Source of the DNA: a virus
IMG/VR virus record: IMGVR_UViG_3300030109_004133
Span: 1-51,164 of that record
Length of the DNA stretch: 51,164 nucleotides
Direction: 5' to 3' (one strand)
Shown here one piece after another: positions 15,057-23,749 of the stretch. Each line of letters opens with the position of its first letter. The stretch's first letter is position 1. Below the pieces are notes generated by a model. That model did not search any database, was not told the DNA's origin, and saw nothing but the letters and a program-made list of their open reading frames with translations. Both the position numbers and the translations under genes were made by a program.

Positions 15057-18000
15057 ATGCCGGAAATGAAGAATAACTTTCAAAGAGGTCGAATGAACAA
15101 AGACCTTGATGAAAGAGCGGTGCCAAACGGCGAGTACAGAGATGCTTTAAATATACAGGTTTCTACTTCTGATGATTCGGAAGTGGGAACAATGCAGACG
15201 TTGAGAGGTAACATCCTGTTGTCTAATTTAGGTCCAGACCTAACGTGTATAGGTTCTGTTACTGACGAAAAAAACGACAAAATATATTGGATGGTAGCTG
15301 GACCGCAAAAAGACGTAATTGTTGAGTATGATTACAAAACAAATGCTGTTGTTCCGGTTTGCGTTGATCGACATGCTTTTTATGGTAGGCGTGCTTTAAA
15401 TTTTAACACCGATTACTTGATAACTGGGTTAAATGTAATGGATGGTTTTATTTTTTGGACAGATAATAATTCAGAGCCTAAAAAAGTAAATATAAGAAAA
15501 GGTAAAGCTGGATCAACTGGTTTTAACAACCACACTTTTCTTATGGTTAAAGATGTTAGCTCAAACGCTGCACCTAACAGTTTGGTTAACGCTATTGATA
15601 TTAACGGTTCAATTGTGCCTATATCAGAAAAACATTTAACAATTATAAAAAAGGGTCCAGATGCTGCCCCTGTTTTAGAAATGATAGACTCTACGGTTGG
15701 TGATTGGGATGGTGATGGAAACGTTGGTGCTGCAGAGTTACTAGCACCTGTAACAAATACTAGTTCTATAACCTGGTTAGATGGCGATGGTGAATTTGTA
15801 CCAAATATAACAATACAGACATCTTCTGGAACAGATTTTCCACCAAATTCATATCTTAATATATATAAAGATGGAGATAGAGCTATAAAAGTTAGAGTAA
15901 AAATAAACGGCGTTGGTGGACCAATTGGATATTCTGTTAATATACTTTCTGGAAATAAAGATATAGTAAACGAAGATGATCTTGTTGTAGAACTAGAACA
16001 GCAATCAGCTTTGTTTGAGTTTAAGTTTCCTAGATTTGCTTATAGATACAAATACGAAGACGGAGAATACTCTCCATACTCACCTTTCACACAACCAGCA
16101 TTTTTACCAGGTAGTTTTTCTTATTTGCCAAAACAAGGTTATAATCTTGGTATGGTTAATAGAGTAAGACAATTAGCTGTAAAAGACTTTGTTCATACTA
16201 GAAGCATGCCTGAAGATGTTGTCGCTATAGATATACTTTATAAAGAATCAAACTCTCCAAACGTTTATTCTGTTAAAACTATAAAAAGAAGAGGTTACGA
16301 TCCAAACAAGTGGGATGAGTGGAATGGTGTATCAGAGTCTTTAGTTATAGAAAACGGTATTCAACTTGGTGATGGTTGGGCCGGTAGAACAAAGGGTTAT
16401 TTACCAATAACCACAGAAATGATACACGCTACTTTACCTTCTAATCAATTGTTAAGACCTTGGGATAATGTACCAAGAAAAGCTTTAGCACAGGAAATAG
16501 TTGGTAATAGATTAGTTTATGGTAATTATTTACAAAACTACAACTTATCAAATAGCGACACAAATAACGTAAACATAAAAGTTGACTTAAAAGTTCAACT
16601 AAGATCTAAGACTTTAGGAGGTATATTACCAGAAGAAGTGGACGCTGGGCCTAATAGAAAACCTAAAAACTACAGCCCTGCTAAATCTTTAAAATCATTA
16701 AGAACCTATCAATTAGGTGTTGTTTACATTGATCAATACGGTAGAGAAACACCTGTATTTTCAGAAGATAAAAGAGGACAAACAGCAACTGGTTCTGATA
16801 CTTCTGAAGCTTCTATATATGTGTCCAAAGAAAATGCTAACAAAAGAAACTCGTTAATAGTAGAACTAAAAAACGATCCGCCAGACTGGGCAACCCACTT
16901 TAAACTTTTTGTGAAAGAAACCTCGAACGAATACTATAACCTAGCAATGGATCGTTGGTATGAGGCTGAAGATGGTAACATGTGGTTATCATTTCCTTCT
17001 GCAGAAAGAAACAAGGTTGATGAAGAAACATTTTTAATACTTAAAAAAGCTCATGATAGTAGTGAGTTTATAAGCGCTCCTGCTAGATATAAGATTATAG
17101 CTATAGAAAACGAAGCGCCTAGATTTATAAAGCTACAAAACGTTTCACAAGGTGGTATAGTAGATAGCACAACGTCTGGTGTCTCTATTCTAGGTCTATC
17201 TGCTTCTGGATTTCCTTTAGAAGGTGGATTTTTTATATATGTTGATCAGGACGCTTTTGAAGAGGCTGGTTGGAAAGACTCTCTTATAAATCAAGATATA
17301 TCTCAATGTTTTATGAGAGTAAAATCTGCTTCTGGTATAAGTAATTATTATAGATTAAAACAAATAACGTACGATTCCTCTACGGGTAGTTATTACAAAA
17401 TGGAATCAGACAAAGTGTTTGGTCCAGACATGAACCACACTTCTCCAGATGGCACTTTTTTAAATAGAATAACAAACTGTGAGTTACAAGTTATAAAAAG
17501 AATACCAGAAGATAAAGCTGAGTTTGAAGGAAGATTTTTTGTTAAAGTTTTAAAGGACGATGTTCTTATAAAGTCTTTAAACATAACGTCTGGTAGTGGT
17601 CTTGATTACGTGGCTATAGCTAGCATGCAGGTTCAATACATAAACCCTTTAGCAGCTCAAGCCGCTGGAGGTTGGGATGGTTTTGGTCAGAATAAATACC
17701 GAATCTCCATGGATAAAAGACAAGATGATTATTGGTCTAGACCTGATAATAGCATGGCAGAAGGTGATGGTCAAAATTTTTGGAAATACGCTGCTGACGA
17801 TACAGATACAGTTAATGCAAATTCTTTAGCAGCTTCCTCTGGTTGGTTTATTGATGCTGTTGAAGGTTTTAGACCTTACAATGGTGATTGGTATGGTAAA
17901 AACATAGGAATCCGTACAAATGCTAGAGATACTCCAAACACGCCTTGTTGGGCTGGATTTGGTCCTGTAGATGATGACTTCAACGACGGTTTAACTGATA

Positions 18001-21000
18001 GAATACCACACGCTATGGGGCTTAATACTTATGGTACTACTGGTAATAATTATTTAGGCACCAGTGGTGCTCAAAAAGTTAAATCTCCAAATGGTGTTAT
18101 GCAAGACACTTCTGTGGCCCTTGGGCCTGTAGCTAGATCTGTTGGTATAGATCCAAGTAGTGGAATAATAAACTTGTCATACGCTGGTTTAAACGAAGAT
18201 GGCGATGATGGTTCTATACCTAGTGGTAGTTGGGCTGACAATTTAACAACACATTATTTTAACGATGCTGCTAAACACGCTGCTGATGAATTATTTATAG
18301 GTAAACTACTAACACCTGGTTGTATATGGAGGTGGAAAGAAGATCCAGATCAAGTTTTATATACAACAGTTGCACAAACAGGGTTAAGCACCACGTCGAC
18401 ACCTTACACTAGTGCTGAATGGACTAACGAAGCTCAAGACACGGATGGTAATCCAGGTGTTATTCTTTTTAACTATATTAACTTTGCTGACTATGTAATT
18501 ACTAGTCATTATATTAGAGTTAAATATTGTACTAGCTTCCCAGCTAATCTGGCTCCAGGCGCTCCTTATCAAAAAACTGATTACAAGCCAGACTGGGTAA
18601 CAAGAGATATTAACAACCATAATATTAGTTCTTGGTGTTGTGGTGGTTGTGTTGCTTGTGGATCGGGAGGTGCTTGGCTTGTATTAAACACTGCTTGTTC
18701 TTTAACGGGTGCCGCTCTTGGTTGTGGTTGTAGTCACGGTAGTATAAAAGGAGCAAACAGATGGGGTGGGTTTTTTGGAGGATCTAATTACTCTGAACAT
18801 TGGAAATTTCCAAATTTAAATTATGATTGGGATATTTCAAAAAACAAACGTAGAAGATTTAGATTTAAAGCTGAAACTTTAGCCGACCCTACAATTCCTA
18901 TTGGTGGAACTGGTCATAATTACTTACCAACAAATGATCCTACTTTTGCTCCGCATTTTAACGCTTCTGCAACAGCTATATCAGTAAATCCTATAACTGG
19001 TGTTGCTTTTACTGATCCAGCACCTGGTATTAGACCAGACGGAATGCATACTGGCTATACAAACCCTGGTGGTTCTTGGACGTGGAACAACGGCTCTAGT
19101 ACTCAAACAGTAGATACAATACCACAATACAAAAGATGGAGCGATGATTCTACACCTGTTCAAACACCAGAACCTGGTAGTGTTACTTGGGAAATAGTAG
19201 AGCCTTTCACTCCTAGTGATGAAAAGTTTTCAAGTACAAATCCAGCTATTTGGGAAACAGAGCCAAAAGAAGATGTTGGTATGGATATTTATTACGAAGT
19301 GGGACATAAATACCCTATATATTTAAATGACGAAACTATAGAGCAATTTGTAGGTGCTGTCCACGAAGACATATCAAAAAATACATATGTACACTGTTGG
19401 GATGGTGGCGCGCCTATGGGTAGTGGTACTGGAACAATAAATCTATCAACAGGAAGTGGTAGTGACATAAGAGTTTACGCGGCTAGAGGAAAATTTGTTC
19501 AACTAGCTGATTTAAGCGGTAATATTTTAGACGACAACAACGCTACTCACCAAACACCTATTCAAGGTTCTTATTTAATGTTTTATAGGGCTGACGGTAG
19601 TGTCACAGAAGCTCATGTTGGTGGCGGTACGTATAACAACAACGGAACTTGGTACGAGTTAATAGGAAACACATTTAATAACGAGGTTGGTGTTCACAGT
19701 AAAATGATAGAACTACCTTTCTTTAATTGTTATTCATTTGGAAATGGTGTTGAGTCTGACAGAATAAGAGATGACTATAATCAAGTAACAATAGACAATG
19801 GGCCAAAAGCTTCTACAACTTTAGAAGAGCCTTATTTAGAAGATAGAAGAAAAAGTGGATTTATATGGTCTGGCATATATAACTCTAAAAGTGGTGTAAA
19901 CAATTTAAATCAATTCATACAAGCTGAATCAATAACAAAAGACGCAAACCCTGTTTATGGTAGTATACAAAAAATGCATGTTAGAGATAACGATTTGGTT
20001 GCTTTTTGTGAAGATAGAGTCTTGAAAGTTTTAGCCAACAAAGACGCTTTGTTTAACGCTGATGGTAATACAAATTTAGTTGCTACAAATAGAGTTTTAG
20101 GAAACATAAGACCTTTTGTTGGTGATTACGGTATATCTAAAAACCCAGAGTCGTTTGCTTCTGATTCTTATAGGTCTTACTTTTCAGACACTAGTAGAGG
20201 TGCTATAATTAGACTTTCACAAGATGGTTTAACTGCTATATCAAATGTTGGTATGAAAGACTGGTTTGCTGATAACCTACCTTTATACGACAGAATAATA
20301 GGTAGTTTTGATGATAACAAAAACGAGTACAACATAACATTAAAAAAGAAACTTATAGGTTCTAGAGTAGCAAAGAAAACTTTATCTTTCAATGAACCTT
20401 CTAACGGTTGGGTTAGTTTTAAATCTTTTATAAAAGAAAGCGGTGTTAGTTTAAATAATTCTTACTACACGTTTAAAAACGGTGATTTGTACGTTCATCA
20501 TGAAAACGAAACTCATAACAATTTTTATGGGGTTCAATACGAATCAACGGTTGATATTCTATTTAATCAAGCGCCTGGTGTTATGAAGAGTTTTTCTACA
20601 TTAAACTATGAAGGAACACAATCAAGAGTAACTGCCGATGTAGATAATAATCCGGATTACTACGATAACTTCCCTAAATCTGGTTGGTGGGTTGAAGAGT
20701 TGAACTCTGATATTCAACAATTAGGAGTTATGGAGTTTTGGGACAAAGAAGACAAGTGGTTTAGTCAAATAAAAGGTGTGGCAACAGAGTGGCTTAACGA
20801 TGGTACTGCTGGTAACATAGACCCTAGAGAGTTTTCTTACCAAGGTATAGGTAATGCTTATAATATAGAGTGTGAAGACTGCCCTGATGTTGTTAGTTGG
20901 ACTTGTTCTTCATCTGTTGTTGGAGTTGCTAGCGGTTATGGTTGTGTTCAAGTAAATGGACCATCTGGTTACCCAACAGAGCAAGAATGTATAGACGCTG

Positions 21001-23738
21001 GGTGTGGACCACAAGAGTCTTATAATTGTGATCTTGTAGCAAAAGCATGTGTTGACCCCGGTGATGGAAGTGGACAATACTCAACATACTGTGAGTGTGT
21101 TAATGATTTTTGCTGCCCAGAAGCAGAGGCTTACTTTTTTAGTTGTCAAAACCAAACAGTTCCAAGTGTTTTAACTTATGGTTGTATGGACGATGGAACA
21201 ACTAACGATCCTTTTATTATACAAGATAGACCTAACAACTGGTCTGGACCTGCAACAAACTATAATCCAGCAGCAAACGTTCACGATTGCGACTGCGTAT
21301 ATAATTCTGCTTCAACTTGGGACTGTGTTACAGGAAATTGTGTAGAAATATTTAATGGTACTGGTCAGTTTCCAACATTAGCTATTTGCGAACAAAACTG
21401 TGAACCACCTTGTCCTCCACGTCCCTTTGTTGTTCAAACCCCAATAATAACTAATTCTGTTTCTTTACAAAATGGAAACTGTGCTCTTGGTATTTATACT
21501 AATCACGGTCAAGTTACTGTTGGTTTAACAAGTGCTAATGGTAATCCGACAAACTGGTTGGTTAAGTTTACAGACTCTAACAACAATACATTTCACACAT
21601 CGGCTTCGCTACCGGCTTCAGTACCTTATGTTCTTGGTAATTTACTTCCTGGTTCTTATACTTATACAATAGTAGATATTGACACTAACTGTGAATTTAT
21701 ATATAACTTTACAATAAACTGTGAAGATCCACCACCACCAACACCAATTACTTTTGATTGTGCGTATCACCACGGTTCGTACACTTGTGTTGATCCTGGA
21801 AACGGACAAGGTCAATATACTGGTCCAAACGCGTTTAATGATTGTCAAACAGATCCAAACTCACCTTGTAATCCTAATTATCAATATGGTGGATGTACAG
21901 ATCCTTGCGCTTGCAACTATGATCCAAATGCTAGTTTTGATGATGGTTCTTGTATATACGACTGTGACAATAGTAGTTTAATTGATTTTTCAGCAGGTGT
22001 TGGATATCAAAACCAAATAAACGCGGGTATATACTCTGCTACAGGTACAACTGGAATTCCAGAAGCTATGATTGGTCTTACGGGTACTGGTGGAAATACC
22101 ACCTGCCTTGACTGTGGTGGTCCTGGTGTTAATTTAGCAAACCAACCGTATTTTGTAAACAACGAAACAATTATAGAGGCTTTCGTGCGTACTTATGGTA
22201 TAGATGCTGATATGAGAGATTATATTTATAACAGATCGACAAGTTACAATAGTTCTTCTGTAAGAAGATATATGAATTTACGTGTTAGTAATATAGATAT
22301 TAACGGTTGGTATAACTCGCAAAACGTTTTCTTTAAATGGAGAGATTATATTGACAGTGCTGTTGCTACCGGTGTTATATCAAACGTACTAAACGTAATA
22401 GATCCTAACTGTACGGGAAGTCCATGTGTTAATAATCCTCAAAATTTTGATACTGCGACAGGTTATGTTATAAGGTTATCAAAAATAAGAGAAGCTATAA
22501 CAACCGGAATGATGGCTTCAAACAATTGGACTTGCGATGGTACTTCTAGCACTTGGAATCAAAATGGTATAGGTGGTAATAATACTGCTAATTGTGATAG
22601 AACAAACGTTACGGTTTGTGACCCTTGCACTGTACCAGCTTCAAATCCTTGTGGTCCACCAAGCCCAATGAACTATATATGTTATGATGCGGAAATGCCA
22701 ACTGGACAGTGTCAACCAGTAAACTTGCCTGTTGGTGTAAGTTCTAACGGTGTGGTTTACAGCAGTTACAACGACTGCATGAGTAATTGTCAAATACAAA
22801 ATTACAAATGTGATGATAATGTGTGTGTTTCTACAACAGATCCTTTAGGTAGCGCTCCAGGTATTTATCCTACAATACAAGACTGTTACAACGCTGGTTG
22901 CGGTAGAGTTAGCGAAATACAATCTTATGAATGTGTTAACGGAAACTGTGTTTACGACCCAACTGGAGCTGGTCAATATAGTAGTTTAATACAATGTCAG
23001 GCATACTGTGGCGTAAGCAACTTTAACAATTGGGCTTGTGAAGCGGGTGGAACCGCTCAAGCACAGTGTGTACAAACAGCTAGCGCTGTTAACAACATAA
23101 ATGTTTTCAACACACAGCAAGATTGTTTGGATAACTGTAGCACGAGTATAAGCACTGCAGATGTATCTTGGGCTGGTTGTTGCCATCCAGGAGCTATGGA
23201 ATACAGTTATGTTGGCCCTAATGGTTTACCTTGCCACTCAGATACAATGTGTACCTGTAGTTTTGATCCTTTTTGGTGTACGTTACCAACATGTTTCGTT
23301 GGCGGAACAAAAGTAACCATGTTAAACGGTTTAAGTAAAAATATTGAAAATATTGTAACTGGAGATATAGTAAGATCTTACAACGAGCACACAAAAGAAT
23401 TATCAGACGCTGTTGTAATAAAAACACAATCGCAAACATCTGCTAAAACTATTAAGTTTGATTTTGATGGTATTGAGGTACAAAGTACTGTTGACCACCC
23501 TTATTATGTTAGTGGCAAAGGTTGGTCTGTTTACAACCCAGAAGAATCTAACCATGATTTTGCAGTAAATAAGTTAGAGATTGGTGACACGTGTTACGTT
23601 TACAACGATGGTGATACTAAAGAGGTTGAGTTAACTAATCTTGAAGAAATAACAGAAAATGTAACAACGTATATATTTACTCTTGATAGAGACAAAACTT
23701 TCTTCGCTAACAACATTTTAGTTCACAACAAAGCATAA
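15057..23738 (+). CDS. Giant tail (nozzle/stabilisation) protein with Cys repeats and C-terminal Hint domain
   Basis: A 2893-residue protein. The N-terminus (FQRGRMNKDLDERAVPNGEY, then RDALNIQVSTSDDSEVGT) resembles tail nozzle or stabilisation proteins of podovirus-like phages that begin a beta-propeller tail tip. Residues 216-227 (DWDGDGNVGAAE) form a perfect EF-hand-like calcium loop. Roughly 230-1930 is beta-rich, propeller/fibre-like sequence. Residues about 1948-2745 hold at least eight Cys-rich repeats and one GCTDP-type repeat at about 2279. Residues 2746-2893 are a Hint domain: Cys2746 in CFVGGTKV, His2814 in TVDHPYYV and the end FANNILVHNKA. The protein probably forms the distal tail and binds the host. 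The Hint domain predicts self-cleavage or ester formation at Cys2746. The host-like Cys repeats suggest horizontal gain. Confidence 0.82.
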   Translation: MPEMKNNFQRGRMNKDLDERAVPNGEYRDALNIQVSTSDDSEVGTMQTLRGNILLSNLGPDLTCIGSVTDEKNDKIYWMVAGPQKDVIVEYDYKTNAVVPVCVDRHAFYGRRALNFNTDYLITGLNVMDGFIFWTDNNSEPKKVNIRKGKAGSTGFNNHTFLMVKDVSSNAAPNSLVNAIDINGSIVPISEKHLTIIKKGPDAAPVLEMIDSTVGDWDGDGNVGAAELLAPVTNTSSITWLDGDGEFVPNITIQTSSGTDFPPNSYLNIYKDGDRAIKVRVKINGVGGPIGYSVNILSGNKDIVNEDDLVVELEQQSALFEFKFPRFAYRYKYEDGEYSPYSPFTQPAFLPGSFSYLPKQGYNLGMVNRVRQLAVKDFVHTRSMPEDVVAIDILYKESNSPNVYSVKTIKRRGYDPNKWDEWNGVSESLVIENGIQLGDGWAGRTKGYLPITTEMIHATLPSNQLLRPWDNVPRKALAQEIVGNRLVYGNYLQNYNLSNSDTNNVNIKVDLKVQLRSKTLGGILPEEVDAGPNRKPKNYSPAKSLKSLRTYQLGVVYIDQYGRETPVFSEDKRGQTATGSDTSEASIYVSKENANKRNSLIVELKNDPPDWATHFKLFVKETSNEYYNLAMDRWYEAEDGNMWLSFPSAERNKVDEETFLILKKAHDSSEFISAPARYKIIAIENEAPRFIKLQNVSQGGIVDSTTSGVSILGLSASGFPLEGGFFIYVDQDAFEEAGWKDSLINQDISQCFMRVKSASGISNYYRLKQITYDSSTGSYYKMESDKVFGPDMNHTSPDGTFLNRITNCELQVIKRIPEDKAEFEGRFFVKVLKDDVLIKSLNITSGSGLDYVAIASMQVQYINPLAAQAAGGWDGFGQNKYRISMDKRQDDYWSRPDNSMAEGDGQNFWKYAADDTDTVNANSLAASSGWFIDAVEGFRPYNGDWYGKNIGIRTNARDTPNTPCWAGFGPVDDDFNDGLTDRIPHAMGLNTYGTTGNNYLGTSGAQKVKSPNGVMQDTSVALGPVARSVGIDPSSGIINLSYAGLNEDGDDGSIPSGSWADNLTTHYFNDAAKHAADELFIGKLLTPGCIWRWKEDPDQVLYTTVAQTGLSTTSTPYTSAEWTNEAQDTDGNPGVILFNYINFADYVITSHYIRVKYCTSFPANLAPGAPYQKTDYKPDWVTRDINNHNISSWCCGGCVACGSGGAWLVLNTACSLTGAALGCGCSHGSIKGANRWGGFFGGSNYSEHWKFPNLNYDWDISKNKRRRFRFKAETLADPTIPIGGTGHNYLPTNDPTFAPHFNASATAISVNPITGVAFTDPAPGIRPDGMHTGYTNPGGSWTWNNGSSTQTVDTIPQYKRWSDDSTPVQTPEPGSVTWEIVEPFTPSDEKFSSTNPAIWETEPKEDVGMDIYYEVGHKYPIYLNDETIEQFVGAVHEDISKNTYVHCWDGGAPMGSGTGTINLSTGSGSDIRVYAARGKFVQLADLSGNILDDNNATHQTPIQGSYLMFYRADGSVTEAHVGGGTYNNNGTWYELIGNTFNNEVGVHSKMIELPFFNCYSFGNGVESDRIRDDYNQVTIDNGPKASTTLEEPYLEDRRKSGFIWSGIYNSKSGVNNLNQFIQAESITKDANPVYGSIQKMHVRDNDLVAFCEDRVLKVLANKDALFNADGNTNLVATNRVLGNIRPFVGDYGISKNPESFASDSYRSYFSDTSRGAIIRLSQDGLTAISNVGMKDWFADNLPLYDRIIGSFDDNKNEYNITLKKKLIGSRVAKKTLSFNEPSNGWVSFKSFIKESGVSLNNSYYTFKNGDLYVHHENETHNNFYGVQYESTVDILFNQAPGVMKSFSTLNYEGTQSRVTADVDNNPDYYDNFPKSGWWVEELNSDIQQLGVMEFWDKEDKWFSQIKGVATEWLNDGTAGNIDPREFSYQGIGNAYNIECEDCPDVVSWTCSSSVVGVASGYGCVQVNGPSGYPTEQECIDAGCGPQESYNCDLVAKACVDPGDGSGQYSTYCECVNDFCCPEAEAYFFSCQNQTVPSVLTYGCMDDGTTNDPFIIQDRPNNWSGPATNYNPAANVHDCDCVYNSASTWDCVTGNCVEIFNGTGQFPTLAICEQNCEPPCPPRPFVVQTPIITNSVSLQNGNCALGIYTNHGQVTVGLTSANGNPTNWLVKFTDSNNNTFHTSASLPASVPYVLGNLLPGSYTYTIVDIDTNCEFIYNFTINCEDPPPPTPITFDCAYHHGSYTCVDPGNGQGQYTGPNAFNDCQTDPNSPCNPNYQYGGCTDPCACNYDPNASFDDGSCIYDCDNSSLIDFSAGVGYQNQINAGIYSATGTTGIPEAMIGLTGTGGNTTCLDCGGPGVNLANQPYFVNNETIIEAFVRTYGIDADMRDYIYNRSTSYNSSSVRRYMNLRVSNIDINGWYNSQNVFFKWRDYIDSAVATGVISNVLNVIDPNCTGSPCVNNPQNFDTATGYVIRLSKIREAITTGMMASNNWTCDGTSSTWNQNGIGGNNTANCDRTNVTVCDPCTVPASNPCGPPSPMNYICYDAEMPTGQCQPVNLPVGVSSNGVVYSSYNDCMSNCQIQNYKCDDNVCVSTTDPLGSAPGIYPTIQDCYNAGCGRVSEIQSYECVNGNCVYDPTGAGQYSSLIQCQAYCGVSNFNNWACEAGGTAQAQCVQTASAVNNINVFNTQQDCLDNCSTSISTADVSWAGCCHPGAMEYSYVGPNGLPCHSDTMCTCSFDPFWCTLPTCFVGGTKVTMLNGLSKNIENIVTGDIVRSYNEHTKELSDAVVIKTQSQTSAKTIKFDFDGIEVQSTVDHPYYVSGKGWSVYNPEESNHDFAVNKLEIGDTCYVYNDGDTKEVELTNLEEITENVTTYIFTLDRDKTFFANNILVHNKA
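20898..23288 (+). repeat. Cysteine-rich repeat region in the giant tail protein
   Basis: This stretch encodes at least eight copies of a module of the form [YWF]-x-C, a second Cys, a Gly-rich turn with [YF]-x-T or similar, then C-x3-C. Examples: YECVNGNCVYDPTGAGQYSS, WDCVTGNCVEIFNGTGQFPT and YKCDDNVCVSTTDP. One GCTDP...NYDPNA...DDGSC module lies at about 21891-21956, the same type found in the exported protein at 40597. Such modules are typical of secreted marine Bacteroidota proteins. They probably form disulphide-stabilised small domains. Copies are diverged, so they are old or selected rather than recent duplications. Confidence 0.8.
23292..23735 (+). other. Hint (hedgehog/intein) self-processing domain
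   Basis: This encodes the last 148 residues of the giant tail protein. Block A: Cys2746 followed by FVGGTKVTMLNGLSKNIE and TGDIVRSYNE. Block B: TVDHPYYV, with the His that activates the N-terminal scissile bond. Later blocks: LEIGDTCYVY, then TYIFTLDRDKTFFANNILV and HNKA. The His-Asn pair (2890-2891) is the C-terminal splice-side motif of inteins, but only Lys-Ala follows, so there is no C-extein to join. N-terminal cleavage, thioester-mediated linkage or release of the domain are the possible outcomes. Confidence 0.85.
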
Positions 23739-23749
23739 AAAAATAAAAT

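Noticed and set aside
21721-21981. Open frame of 86 codons in another plus frame of the giant tail gene
   Set aside because: Low-complexity Leu/Val/Thr product within the Cys-repeat coding sequence; no start context.
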